From: an uncultured Lachnospiraceae bacterium
GTDB lineage: Bacteria; Bacillota; Clostridia; Lachnospirales; Lachnospiraceae
Reading direction: 5' to 3'
Assembly (NCBI GenBank): GCA_910586725.1
Contig: CAJUJL010000028.1
Span: forward strand, 1-34,720
Length of the DNA: 34,720 bases
Under the pieces are notes generated by a model. That model had not been told where the DNA came from. It was given only the letters and a program-made list of their open reading frames with translations, and did no database searches. The translations under genes and the position numbers were made by a program. Shown here one piece after another: positions 16,900 to 26,089 of this stretch (its first letter is position 1; each line of letters opens with the position of its first letter).

Positions 16900-18328
16900 A
16901 GCGGGCAATTATATCATACCGCGGATCCGGCAGCGGCCGGTCGTATTGATGGGGCCTCCCGGCATTGGCAAGACGCAGGTGATGCAGCAGGTTGCAAAAG
17001 AGTGCGGGGTTTTGCTTTTGTCTTATACCATTACGCATCATACAAGGCAGAGCGCGGTAGGGCTGCCTTTTATAAAAGAAAAGGAATTTGACGGAAAAGC
17101 ATATTCCATAACGGAGTATACGATGAGCGAAATCATTGCCGGTCTTTATCAGAAAATGGAGGAGAGCGGACGTCGCGAAGGCATTCTTTTTATTGACGAG
17201 ATAAATTGCGTTTCGGAGACGCTTGCGCCGGCAATGCTTGCGTTTTTGCAGTGCAAGACGTTTGGCAATCAGGCGGTGCCGGAGGGATGGGTGATTGCCG
17301 CGGCCGGAAATCCTGTGGAATATAATAAGTCCGTGCGGGAATTTGATATGGTAACTTTGGACCGCGTACGGATGATCTCCATAGAAGCGGATGATAAGAT
17401 CTGGAAAGAATATGCAAGAAATCAGGACATACACGGCGCCCTGCTAAGCTATCTGGAAATCCGTCCGAACAATTTTTACCGTGCACAGGCGGATGTGGAC
17501 GGGATGCAGTACGTAACGGCAAGAGGATGGGAGGATTTCAGCTATTTACTGCGCAGTTATGAAAAGATGCAATTGCCTGTGTCGGAAGAAATTGTTTACG
17601 AATATCTGCATCATAAGGAGGTGGCGGAAGACGTCGCCGCCTATATTGATTTGTACCGGAAATACCAGGATGACTACGGAATAGAGGAAATCCTTTTGGG
17701 AAACGTAAAGCCGGCTGTTTTCGCAAGAATTTACAAAGCCGGTCTGGATGAGCGGATCAGCGTGGTAAATCTCTTGATTGACGCCTTGATGCGGCGTTTT
17801 CGAAAGGTGTTTTTTGAAAAAAGCGTGACGGATGCATATTTTGACTTTCTGAAAACGTATCGGCGCAGGCTAAGTGAAAAAGAGCAGGATGCCGGTGAAT
17901 ATATGCGGCAGCTTTCAGAATGGGAAGATTCTTTTGACGCAAGAGAGCGGGACGGTTTTATGAGCGCGGAAGAGAAGGCGCAAAAGAAACGTTTGTCTGT
18001 TTTGTTAAAAGAGGGAAGTCCGGGCTGCGAATCAGCGTCTGCAAACGAGGCTTTTTCTTATGTGAAAGGCTGTTTTGATGCGCAGAGAGCGAAACTGGAA
18101 AAAGCGGAAGAAGAAGCCGGTTTTTCTTTGGAAGCCGCATTTGATTTTATGGAAGAGGCTTTTGGGCAGGGAGAAGAGATGGTGATTTTTGTTACGGAGC
18201 TTGCCGTCAGCAAAAAAGCGGCTTCGTTTCTGGCGGAATGCACATGCGAGCGGTATTTGTCGTATAGCGGGCAGCTTTTGATAGGAACGAGGAAAAGGGA
18301 AATTTTATCGGAGCTGGCAGACAGATGA
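16835..18328 (+). CDS. MoxR-type AAA+ ATPase
   Basis: A 497-residue ATPase with Walker A GPPGIGKT (residues 40-47), Walker B ILFIDEIN (near 115-122), sensor 1 in AAAGNP and an arginine-finger region LDRVRM. After the AAA core (to about 250) comes a long helical C-terminal region that is charged and probably coiled in part (about 340-450). It should act as an oligomeric remodeller that engages the MIDAS of the preceding VWA protein. GGAGG (16821-16825) lies 9 bases before the ATG, so the start inside the VWA gene is well supported even though it makes a 65-base overlap. Confidence 0.88.
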   Translation: MNMKQAKEELKHTVTAYLAKDEAGNYIIPRIRQRPVVLMGPPGIGKTQVMQQVAKECGVLLLSYTITHHTRQSAVGLPFIKEKEFDGKAYSITEYTMSEIIAGLYQKMEESGRREGILFIDEINCVSETLAPAMLAFLQCKTFGNQAVPEGWVIAAAGNPVEYNKSVREFDMVTLDRVRMISIEADDKIWKEYARNQDIHGALLSYLEIRPNNFYRAQADVDGMQYVTARGWEDFSYLLRSYEKMQLPVSEEIVYEYLHHKEVAEDVAAYIDLYRKYQDDYGIEEILLGNVKPAVFARIYKAGLDERISVVNLLIDALMRRFRKVFFEKSVTDAYFDFLKTYRRRLSEKEQDAGEYMRQLSEWEDSFDARERDGFMSAEEKAQKKRLSVLLKEGSPGCESASANEAFSYVKGCFDAQRAKLEKAEEEAGFSLEAAFDFMEEAFGQGEEMVIFVTELAVSKKAASFLAECTCERYLSYSGQLLIGTRKREILSELADR

Positions 18329-18392
18329 CAGATTGCCGCCCAATACCCACTGCAACAATTGAAATACCAGGAAAGAAAGGAAATCAACGATT

Positions 18393-20084
18393 ATGAAAAG
18401 AGCGGAAGATTTAAGAGAATTGTTATCAAGGATTGACCGAAGGGGCTATCCGGCTTATAAGGATACGGCAGGAAAATACCAGTTTCGAAACTATACGTTG
18501 TCGATAGATCATGTACAGGGCGATCCTTTTGCTGCGCCCTCTAAGCTAAGCGTGATTGTCGGAGGAAAACAGGGAGGATTTCCGGAGGCGTATTATGACC
18601 GTTCCTTTCGAAGAGCGGCTTTGCAGGATATGCTGATTCGGCGGTTTTATCAGAAGACGGAGAAGTTTTCTTTTCAGGCAAAAGGCTCTGGAAAAAGCGG
18701 GATGATCGCGGTCAGCAGACCGGGACAAAAGATTTTGGAGAGAAGCGCATGCCAGATCAATGAGAAAAACGGAGAAATTGTGTTTCGTCTGGAAGTCGGC
18801 TTTCCGGCAAACGGAAGAACGGTTAATTCCAGAGAGCTGGAAAAAATCCTGTTTGTGTTTTTGCCGGAATGCATTGAGCATTCGTTGTACTATAAAGCGT
18901 ACAACCCAAAGCAGGTGAGCGATGTAATCGCGCTTTCTGACGATCAGCAGTTTATCCGTCAGGAGTTAATCAGGCAGAATCTTACGGCATTTGTGGCAAA
19001 CGGCTCTGTTTTGCCCAGGGCTACGGGCGTTTCAGACCGTCCCATGAATGGAGCCGTAAAATTTCAGTCCCCGTCTTCTATGGAAGTAGCCATGGAGCTT
19101 CCGCACAGGGGAAAAATCACCGGAATGGGAATCCGACGCGGCATAACGCTGATTGTGGGAGGAGGCTACCATGGGAAATCCACATTGTTAAAGGCGCTTG
19201 AGGCCGGGGTTTACAATCATATCGCAGGGGATGGAAGAGAGTTTGTCATGACGGACGACACTGCGGTGAAAATCCGTGCGGAGGATGGCCGCAGCGTGAA
19301 AAAAACGGATATTTCCATGTTTATTGGAACGCTTCCAAACGGGAAGGATACCCGGGCGTTTACTACGGAGGACGCCAGCGGCAGCACGTCTCAGGCTGCA
19401 AATATGATAGAAGCCATGGAGGCGGGGACAAATGTTTTTCTGATTGACGAAGATACTTCCGCCACCAATTTTATGATTCGGGACGAATTGATGCAGCGCG
19501 TGGTGCACAGAGAATCGGAGCCGATTACGCCTTTTATTGACAGAGTTACGGAATTGTATGAGAGGTTTCAAATTTCTACGGTTTTGGTAGCGGGAAGCTG
19601 CGGTTCTTATTTTCACAAGGCGGATACGGTGATTCAGATGAAGCAATATGTGCCGGTGGATGTGACGGAACTTGCCAGAGAGGAAGCGTCGCATTTTCCG
19701 TTGGAGCTGGGGCAGTTAAAACCGGCGTTGGCGCCGGAATTTCGCAGGGTGTTATCCGCAAAGGCCGGCGTCAGAGACAGGATGAAGATAAAAGCCATGG
19801 GACGGGATGCAGTTTCCATAGATAAAGAGACGGTAGATCTTAGATATGTGGAGCAGATTGCAGATACGGAGCAGACGGTTTTATTAGGATATATGCTAAA
19901 ATATGTTTTACAGGAATTGCCGGGCGGGAAACTGACCTTGCGAGAGACGGTGGACCGGCTGTTTGAAATCCTTGAAGAAAAAGGCATGGAGGGAATTTAC
20001 GGCGGCAGGTATCTTCCCACCGGGCTGGCCATGCCGCGCAGACAGGAAGTGTTTGCGTGCTTAAACCGGTACCGGAAGTTTTAG
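18393..20084 (+). CDS. ABC-class predicted ATPase (COG3044 family)
   Basis: A 563-residue soluble ATPase. Its Walker A region is GGGYHGKSTLLKALEAGVYN (about 255-274). The signature-like DASGSTSQAANMIEAMEAG and Walker B FLIDEDTSATNFMIRDELM follow at about 330-370, then a switch-like VAGSCGSYFHKADTVIQM. This matches the uncharacterised 'ABC-class ATPase' family, which is not a transporter. The N-terminal 200 residues are a family-specific domain. A weak AAAGGAA lies upstream of the ATG. It lies 64 bases after the MoxR gene with no promoter or terminator visible between them, so it may be co-transcribed. The substrate and partner are unknown. Confidence 0.85.
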   Translation: MKRAEDLRELLSRIDRRGYPAYKDTAGKYQFRNYTLSIDHVQGDPFAAPSKLSVIVGGKQGGFPEAYYDRSFRRAALQDMLIRRFYQKTEKFSFQAKGSGKSGMIAVSRPGQKILERSACQINEKNGEIVFRLEVGFPANGRTVNSRELEKILFVFLPECIEHSLYYKAYNPKQVSDVIALSDDQQFIRQELIRQNLTAFVANGSVLPRATGVSDRPMNGAVKFQSPSSMEVAMELPHRGKITGMGIRRGITLIVGGGYHGKSTLLKALEAGVYNHIAGDGREFVMTDDTAVKIRAEDGRSVKKTDISMFIGTLPNGKDTRAFTTEDASGSTSQAANMIEAMEAGTNVFLIDEDTSATNFMIRDELMQRVVHRESEPITPFIDRVTELYERFQISTVLVAGSCGSYFHKADTVIQMKQYVPVDVTELAREEASHFPLELGQLKPALAPEFRRVLSAKAGVRDRMKIKAMGRDAVSIDKETVDLRYVEQIADTEQTVLLGYMLKYVLQELPGGKLTLRETVDRLFEILEEKGMEGIYGGRYLPTGLAMPRRQEVFACLNRYRKF

Positions 20085-20104
20085 GATGGGGGACGGATAC
20101 CTAC

Positions 20105-20133
20105 TTGTAAAATCCCGGAATCTGTCATATAAT
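20105..20133 (+). promoter_or_regulatory. Promoter of the murE-priA-def operon
   Basis: The -35 box TTGTAA (20105-20110) and a perfect -10 box TATAAT (20128-20133) are 17 bases apart; the start is predicted near 20140. The short leader contains an inverted repeat, CAGATA (20138-20143) with TATCTG (20168-20173), enclosing CCAT/ATGG. It ends just before the ribosome site. Whether that hairpin regulates murE is unknown. Confidence 0.7.
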
Positions 20134-20194
20134 AGGGCAGATACAGCCATGTCAGGATGGATTCCCATATCTGGCAGGAGAAATGAGGTGCGGT

Positions 20195-21667
20195 ATGAAA
20201 TCGTTGCGGCAATTGTTGGACCGTATGGATTATACGTGTACGCAGGGGGATTTGGACTTTAATATCACGGACCTGGTATATGATTCCAGAAAAGTGACAA
20301 AAGATTGTTTATTTGTATGTATCAAGGGAGCCGTTTCAAACGGACATGAGTTTGCGGCGCAGGCGGCAAAAGAGGGCGCACGGGCGATTGTTGCGTCCGA
20401 AGAAATTTCCGTTTCTTCCAATACAGCTGTAATCCGGGTCAAAGATACGAGATATGCGCTGGCTCTTTTATCGGCGGCATATTTTGACTATCCGGCGGAG
20501 CAGTTAAAAGTGATTGGAATTACCGGAACAAAAGGAAAGACGACGACGACCTATATGGTAAAATCCATATTGGAGGGCGCAGGGTATCAGGTTGGACTGA
20601 TCGGGACGATTGAGACAGTCATTGGATCCCGGACGATTCCTTCTGCAAATACGACGCCGGAATCTTACCTGATACAGAAATACTTCAGAGAAATGATAGA
20701 GGAAGGCTGCAGCTGCTGCGTCATGGAGGTTTCTTCCCAGGGGCTTATGATGCACAGAACGGCGGGCTTTTTGTTTGAGATTGGGATTTTTACCAATCTG
20801 GAGCCGGATCATATCGGGCCGAACGAACACGCTTCGTTTGAAGAATACATGGCATGTAAAAGCCTTTTGTTTAGCCAGTGCAGACTGGGGATTTTAAATG
20901 CGGATGATGCGCATTATAAAGATATGTTAAAGCATCATACCTGTGAAGTGGAGACATTTGGATTTACGGAGGAAGCCGATCTTAGGGCTGCGGACTTGCA
21001 GCTTGTGCACAGGCCGGGCTATCTTGGCGTTTGCTATCATGTATCCGGTAAAATGGATTTTGATGTGGAGATTGACGTGCCGGGAAAATTCAGCGTTTAC
21101 AATTCTCTGACCGCGATCGCTATCTGCCGTCATTTTCAGGTGGAAACAGATGTGATGAAGCGGGCGTTAAAAAAGGCCAGGACGAAAGGGCGAATCGAAA
21201 TGATAAAAGTTTCGGATGCGTTTACGCTGATGATTGATTATGCGCACAATGCCATGAGTCTGAAAAGCCTTTTGTCTACATTAAAGGAGTATGAACCGGG
21301 ACGTTTGGTCTGTCTGTTTGGGTGCGGCGGTAACCGTGCAAAATCCAGGCGGTTTGAAATGGGCGAGGTTTCCGGCAGAATGGCTGACCTTACGATCATC
21401 ACGTCGGATAATCCGAGATTTGAAGAGCCCCAGGCAATCATAGATGATATAAAGACAGGGATTTTAAAGACAAAAGGCCGGTATGTGGAAATCATTGACC
21501 GGAAAGAGGCCATCCGTTACGCGATTGCGAACGGAAAGCCGGGAGACGTCATTGTACTGGCGGGAAAAGGGCATGAAGATTACCAGGAAATCAAGGGAAA
21601 GAAATATCCGATGGATGAACGGACGCTGATCGCGGAAGTTTTGCAGGAATTACAGATGAAGCAATAG
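20195..21667 (+). CDS. murE: UDP-MurNAc-L-Ala-D-Glu:meso-diaminopimelate ligase
   Basis: A 490-residue cytoplasmic Mur ligase that adds the third stem-peptide residue in peptidoglycan synthesis, using ATP. The ATP loop is GTKGKTTTTY (near 110). The substrate loop NTTPESYLIQK follows, and the DNPR motif (residues 405-408) is the known marker for meso-diaminopimelate rather than lysine. I chose the ATG at 20195 because GAGGTG stands 4 bases upstream; the ATG at 20183 has AGGAG only 2 bases away, which is too close. It is the first gene of the operon and its TAG overlaps a possible GTG of priA. Confidence 0.95.
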   Translation: MKSLRQLLDRMDYTCTQGDLDFNITDLVYDSRKVTKDCLFVCIKGAVSNGHEFAAQAAKEGARAIVASEEISVSSNTAVIRVKDTRYALALLSAAYFDYPAEQLKVIGITGTKGKTTTTYMVKSILEGAGYQVGLIGTIETVIGSRTIPSANTTPESYLIQKYFREMIEEGCSCCVMEVSSQGLMMHRTAGFLFEIGIFTNLEPDHIGPNEHASFEEYMACKSLLFSQCRLGILNADDAHYKDMLKHHTCEVETFGFTEEADLRAADLQLVHRPGYLGVCYHVSGKMDFDVEIDVPGKFSVYNSLTAIAICRHFQVETDVMKRALKKARTKGRIEMIKVSDAFTLMIDYAHNAMSLKSLLSTLKEYEPGRLVCLFGCGGNRAKSRRFEMGEVSGRMADLTIITSDNPRFEEPQAIIDDIKTGILKTKGRYVEIIDRKEAIRYAIANGKPGDVIVLAGKGHEDYQEIKGKKYPMDERTLIAEVLQELQMKQ

Positions 21668-21681
21668 TGGCAGGTGGTAAA

Positions 21682-23922
21682 ATGTCAGAATATGCCGATG
21701 TGATCATAGACATATCCCGTGAAAATTTAGATCATGTGTTCGAGTACCGGATACCGGCGCATCTTGCGGACGAAATTTATCCGGGCGTACTGGTAAAAGT
21801 TCCGTTTGGAAAGGGAAACCGCTTCCTTCGGGGCTTTGTCGTGGAGGTGAAGGGAACTGCCGAATTCGACGAAAGCAAAATCAAAGAAATCGCTTCCGTA
21901 GAAACGGGCAGCGTGGCGATAGAATCACAGCTGATTTCTCTTGCGGCGTGGATGCGTAAAAATTATGGCGCGACCATGAACCAGGCTTTGAAGACGGTGA
22001 TTCCCGTGAAGCGGAAAATAAAAGCAAAAGAAAAGCGCATGGTCGTTTTGTGCATGGAGGAAAAGGAAGCGAAAGAGCAGCTTCTGTTGTTTCAGAAAAA
22101 ACACCATACTGCAAGGGAGCGGCTGTTACAGGAGCTTTTGGAGCATCCAAGGCTTTCATATGAAATTGTAACGCAAAAGCTGAATATTTCCTCCGCCGTG
22201 ATACATGCTTTGGAAGATATGCAGATCGTAAGAACGGAACGGGAACTGCAGTACAGAAATCCCACCTGCCTTCTGCAAAACAAAACAACTCCCATCCGGT
22301 TAAACGATATGCAAAAGCGGGCGGTCGATACGGTGCTTTCGGATTTGCATCAAGGCGTGCATAAGACGTATCTGCTGCATGGCGTTACGGGAAGCGGGAA
22401 AACCGAGGTTTATATAGAGCTGATTGCGGACATTCTCAAAGAAGGCAGAAGGGCGATCGTGCTGATTCCGGAAATAGCCCTGACGTATCAGACCGTTATG
22501 CGGTTTTATGGCAGGTTTGGAGAACGTGTTTCTATTATGAATTCCAGAATGTCTCAGGGAGAACGCTACGATCAGTTTCTGCGGGCCAAAAACGGAGAGA
22601 TCGACATAATGATCGGTCCAAGATCCGCGTTGTTTACGCCGTTTTTCAATCTGGGACTGATTATTATCGACGAAGAGCATGAAGGCAGTTATAAGAGTGA
22701 AATACTGCCCAGATACCATGCCAGGGAGACGGCCATAGAGCGTGCGAGAGCGGCTGGAGCTTCTGTTGTGCTTGGATCTGCGACGCCTTCGATAGACAGT
22801 TATTATAAGGCTAAAACCGGTGAATATCATTTGATCGAAATGAAAAACAGGGTATCGAAAAAACCGCTTCCTTCCTGTGAGGTGGTGGATCTGCGGGAAG
22901 AATTGAAAAAGGGAAACCGCTCTATTTTAAGCGTACGGCTCCAGACGCTGATTGCTGACCGGCTGGCAAAAAAGCAGCAGATCATGCTGTTTTTAAACCG
23001 CAGGGGATTTTCCGGTTTTGTATCGTGCCGTGCGTGCGGATATGTGATGAAATGCCCGCACTGCGACGTATCGTTAAGTCTGCACAGGGAGGCCGCGGGG
23101 GAAAAACTGATTTGCCATTACTGCGGGTATGAGGAAGAGAAACCGCGCGCCTGTCCAAAATGCGGCTCCAATTATATCGGAGGATTTAAAGCCGGCACGC
23201 AGATGATCGAGTGCGTAGTGGGAAAGGCATTTCCACAGGCGCGAATGCTTAGGATGGATTTTGATACGACAAGGAGCAAAGACGGATACGAACGGATTTT
23301 ATCCGCGTTTGCCAATCACGAAGCGGATATTTTAATTGGCACGCAGATGATTGTGAAAGGACATGATTTTCCGAATGTGACGCTGGTTGGAATTCTGGCT
23401 GCGGACTTGTCTATGAATGTTGGAGATTACCGCGCTGCGGAAAGGACGTTTCAGCTTTTGACGCAGGCGGCGGGGAGAGCAGGAAGAGGCAGGGAGTTTG
23501 GCGAAGTGGTAATTCAGACCTACAATCCTGAACATTACAGTATTGAGGCGGCAAAAGAACAGGATTACGGCAAATTTTACCGCTCGGAAATTGCGGTCAG
23601 AAAACTTGCGTCGTATCCTCCGGTTTCCAATATGCTGCTTCTTCTGCTGACGGCGGAAAGAGAAGAAGAGGCAGAATATGAAGCCGCTTATCTGGCGGCT
23701 TTGGTTGCAAAGGCAAAGATTGAAGGCCTTAAGATCATCGGGCCGGCAAGCGCGGCGGTCGGAAAAGTCAAGGACATATACCGCAAAGTTATTTATTTTA
23801 AACACAGGGATTACGCACAGCTTGTAGAATTAAAAGACAGGCTGGAGTTGTTTTTTAAGAAACGTACAGACAGGAAACAGGTCAATGTTTCCTTTGATTT
23901 CAATCCGCTAAACGGAATATAA
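21682..23922 (+). CDS. priA: Primosomal protein N' (replication restart helicase)
   Basis: A 746-residue superfamily 2 helicase that reloads the replisome at stalled forks. It has an N-terminal 3'-DNA-binding domain (ENLDHVFEYRIPAHL), Walker A GVTGSGKTE (near 234), the DEEH box (330-333), and an insertion with eight zinc-binding cysteines (about 449-500: CRACGYVMKCPHC, CHYCG, CPKCG). The helicase C-terminal motif QAAGRAGRG is intact. The ATG at 21682 is preferred to the GTG at 21667 because AGGTGG lies 4 bases before it. The gene follows murE with a 14-base gap. Confidence 0.95.
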   Translation: MSEYADVIIDISRENLDHVFEYRIPAHLADEIYPGVLVKVPFGKGNRFLRGFVVEVKGTAEFDESKIKEIASVETGSVAIESQLISLAAWMRKNYGATMNQALKTVIPVKRKIKAKEKRMVVLCMEEKEAKEQLLLFQKKHHTARERLLQELLEHPRLSYEIVTQKLNISSAVIHALEDMQIVRTERELQYRNPTCLLQNKTTPIRLNDMQKRAVDTVLSDLHQGVHKTYLLHGVTGSGKTEVYIELIADILKEGRRAIVLIPEIALTYQTVMRFYGRFGERVSIMNSRMSQGERYDQFLRAKNGEIDIMIGPRSALFTPFFNLGLIIIDEEHEGSYKSEILPRYHARETAIERARAAGASVVLGSATPSIDSYYKAKTGEYHLIEMKNRVSKKPLPSCEVVDLREELKKGNRSILSVRLQTLIADRLAKKQQIMLFLNRRGFSGFVSCRACGYVMKCPHCDVSLSLHREAAGEKLICHYCGYEEEKPRACPKCGSNYIGGFKAGTQMIECVVGKAFPQARMLRMDFDTTRSKDGYERILSAFANHEADILIGTQMIVKGHDFPNVTLVGILAADLSMNVGDYRAAERTFQLLTQAAGRAGRGREFGEVVIQTYNPEHYSIEAAKEQDYGKFYRSEIAVRKLASYPPVSNMLLLLLTAEREEEAEYEAAYLAALVAKAKIEGLKIIGPASAAVGKVKDIYRKVIYFKHRDYAQLVELKDRLELFFKKRTDRKQVNVSFDFNPLNGI

Positions 23923-23943
23923 AAATACAATCAGGAGGTTGGC

Positions 23944-24417
23944 ATGGCGCTTCGAACAATCAGATTACTGGGAGATCCGGTATTAAACAAAGTATGCAGG
24001 GAAGTAACGGAAGTCACTCCCAAAATTAAAGTTTTAATTGACGATATGCTTGAGACAATGTATGAGGCGGAAGGCGTGGGACTGGCGGCGCCGCAGGTGG
24101 GTGTGTTAAGAAGAATTGTAACGATCGATATAGGAGAAGGGCCGATTATTATGATTAACCCGCGCATCGTTTCCGCAGACGGAGAACAGGTCGGGGGTGA
24201 GGCGTGTTTAAGTTATCCGGGAAAAGCCGGACAGGTGACCAGACCGAATCATGTGGTGGCAAGGGCATTGGATGAGAACATGGAAGAATTTGAGATAGAC
24301 GCAACGGAGCTGCTGGCAAGGGCAATCTGTCATGAAATTGACCATTTAGACGGACATATGTACACAGAGTTTGTAGAAGGCGATATTTACGATGTGGAGG
24401 CGGAAGAGGAGGAATAG
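23944..24417 (+). CDS. def: Peptide deformylase
   Basis: A 157-residue metallo-hydrolase that removes the formyl group from new N-termini. All three family motifs are intact: GVGLAAPQ (45-52), EACLS with metal ligand C88, and HEIDH (130-134). AGGAGG lies 5 bases before the ATG. The product acts on what the next gene, fmt, makes possible: formyl-Met initiation and its removal are encoded side by side, as in many Gram-positives. The stop is 3 bases before the fmt start. Confidence 0.96.
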   Translation: MALRTIRLLGDPVLNKVCREVTEVTPKIKVLIDDMLETMYEAEGVGLAAPQVGVLRRIVTIDIGEGPIIMINPRIVSADGEQVGGEACLSYPGKAGQVTRPNHVVARALDENMEEFEIDATELLARAICHEIDHLDGHMYTEFVEGDIYDVEAEEEE

Positions 24418-24420
24418 CGA

Positions 24421-25356
24421 TTGCGTGTAATATTTATGGGAACTCCGGATTTTTCAGTGAAAACGCTGGAAGAAATCATTTCGGCAGGACATGAAGTTGC
24501 GCTGGTGGTGACGCAGCAGGATAAGCCCAAAGGAAGGGGCAAATCCATGCAGCCGTCTCCGGTAAAAGAATGCGCGCTCAAACATGGCCTTGAAATTTTC
24601 CAGCCGAAGAAAATCCGGGATGCGGAAAATGTGGAATATCTTAGGAAATACCGGCCGGACATCATCATTGTAGTTGCGTTTGGGCAGATTTTAACGAAAG
24701 AAATCTTAGAAATGCCGCCGTATGGCTGCGTCAATGTGCATGCTTCCCTGCTTCCGAAATACCGGGGGGCCGCGCCGATTCAGTGGGCGGTGATGAATGG
24801 AGACGCCGTTTCCGGCGTTACGACGATGCGTATGGACGCGGGGATCGATACGGGAGATATGATTGAAAAAGCAGAAGTTGTTCTTTCGGACGATGAAACG
24901 GGAGGAAGCCTGTTTGAACGCCTGGCGGACGAGGGAGCCAGGCTGTGTGTGCATACGATGCGGCTGATAGAAGAGGGCCGGGCGGTTTATACCAGACAGG
25001 ATGAGTCAAAGGCTACGCACACAGGTATGATTTCCAAGCAGATGGGGAATATTGACTGGGAGCAGCCGGCAGAAGACATCGAGCGTCTGGTGCGGGGTCT
25101 GAATCCCTGGCCGAGCGCGTATACCAGGCTCAATGGGAAAACCTTAAAAATCTGGCGCGCAGAGACGGAGCGCGGAGGAGACGGAAAAGACGCCGGGAAA
25201 GTTGTTTTTGTTTCGAAGGATCAGTTAAAGATACAGACAGGAGAAGGCATTCTTTCTGTTCTGGAAGTTCAGATGGAAGGGAAACGGCGCATGCGTACGG
25301 AAGACTTTTTAAGGGGATATGAGGTTATGGAAGACACTGTTTTATCACAGAGCTGA
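24421..25356 (+). CDS. fmt: Methionyl-tRNA formyltransferase
   Basis: A 311-residue enzyme that transfers a formyl group from 10-formyl-tetrahydrofolate to Met-tRNAfMet. The N-terminus has the signature RVIFMGTPDFSVKTL, and the active-site segment VNVHASLLPKYRGAAPIQWA is intact near 106-123. A C-terminal OB-fold tRNA-binding domain follows from about 205. It starts with TTG: the family N-terminus begins exactly there and GAGGAGGAA lies about 6 bases upstream, so the rare start codon is well supported. It may moderate expression relative to def. Confidence 0.95.
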   Translation: MRVIFMGTPDFSVKTLEEIISAGHEVALVVTQQDKPKGRGKSMQPSPVKECALKHGLEIFQPKKIRDAENVEYLRKYRPDIIIVVAFGQILTKEILEMPPYGCVNVHASLLPKYRGAAPIQWAVMNGDAVSGVTTMRMDAGIDTGDMIEKAEVVLSDDETGGSLFERLADEGARLCVHTMRLIEEGRAVYTRQDESKATHTGMISKQMGNIDWEQPAEDIERLVRGLNPWPSAYTRLNGKTLKIWRAETERGGDGKDAGKVVFVSKDQLKIQTGEGILSVLEVQMEGKRRMRTEDFLRGYEVMEDTVLSQS

Positions 25357-25375
25357 CATAAAGGAGGTCATGGTT

Positions 25376-26089
25376 ATGTATGGATTTGGTTATTACAGTT
25401 GGTTTGATCCGACTTATATTCTGGTGGTTATCGGCGCGGTTATCTGCCTGATTGCATCCGCCAGGGTAAAGAGCACGTTTCATAAATATTCCGCATACCG
25501 CAGCATGAGCAATCTGACCGGCGCGCAGGCCGCCGAACGCATCCTGCACAGGGCCGGGATCTATGATGTTTCGATCCGGCATATCAGAGGCAGTCTGACC
25601 GATCACTACGATCCCAGAAACAAAACGCTGAGCCTGTCGGATTCCGTATATGGGCAGACATCGGTAGCGGCGATTGGCGTTGCGGCGCATGAATGCGGGC
25701 ACGCAATTCAGCATCAGAAGAGCTATGCGCCGCTTTCGATACGCGGCGCGATTGTACCGGTGGCGAATTTCGGCTCTGCGCTTGCATGGCCGCTGATACT
25801 TATCGGCGTGCTTTTTTCCAGCAATACTGGTTCATTTTTGATTCATCTTGGGATTTTTCTGTTTTCTTTCGCAGTTCTGTTTCAGCTGATTACGCTTCCG
25901 GTGGAATTGAATGCGTCAAACAGGGCGATTAAAATTTTGGGCGATACCGGAATCTTAAATGCGCAGGAGCTTCCCATGACAAGAAAGGTTTTGGGCGCGG
26001 CGGCGCTGACTTATGTGGCCGGTGCGGCTGCGGCGATACTACAGCTTTTGCGGCTGTTGATTTTGTTTGGAGGAAGAAATGACGACTGA
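25376..26089 (+). CDS. YugP-like membrane zinc metallopeptidase
   Basis: A 237-residue membrane protein with an N-terminal transmembrane helix (about 8-27), the zinc-peptidase motif HECGH (105-109, in AAHECGHAIQHQ), two central hydrophobic helices (about 138-185) and a C-terminal hydrophobic stretch. It belongs to the Zn_peptidase_2 (YugP) family, whose substrates are unknown. The ATG at 25376 has AAGGAGG 8 bases upstream; the ATG at 25370 is only 2 bases from it. The gene is inserted between fmt and rsmB, which are adjacent in B. subtilis, and overlaps rsmB by 11 bases. Confidence 0.88.
   Translation: MYGFGYYSWFDPTYILVVIGAVICLIASARVKSTFHKYSAYRSMSNLTGAQAAERILHRAGIYDVSIRHIRGSLTDHYDPRNKTLSLSDSVYGQTSVAAIGVAAHECGHAIQHQKSYAPLSIRGAIVPVANFGSALAWPLILIGVLFSSNTGSFLIHLGIFLFSFAVLFQLITLPVELNASNRAIKILGDTGILNAQELPMTRKVLGAAALTYVAGAAAAILQLLRLLILFGGRNDD

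Noticed and set aside
22300..22830. A 176-codon minus-strand frame within priA
   Set aside because: It lies opposite the well-conserved helicase core with Walker A and DEEH motifs and has no recognisable product.
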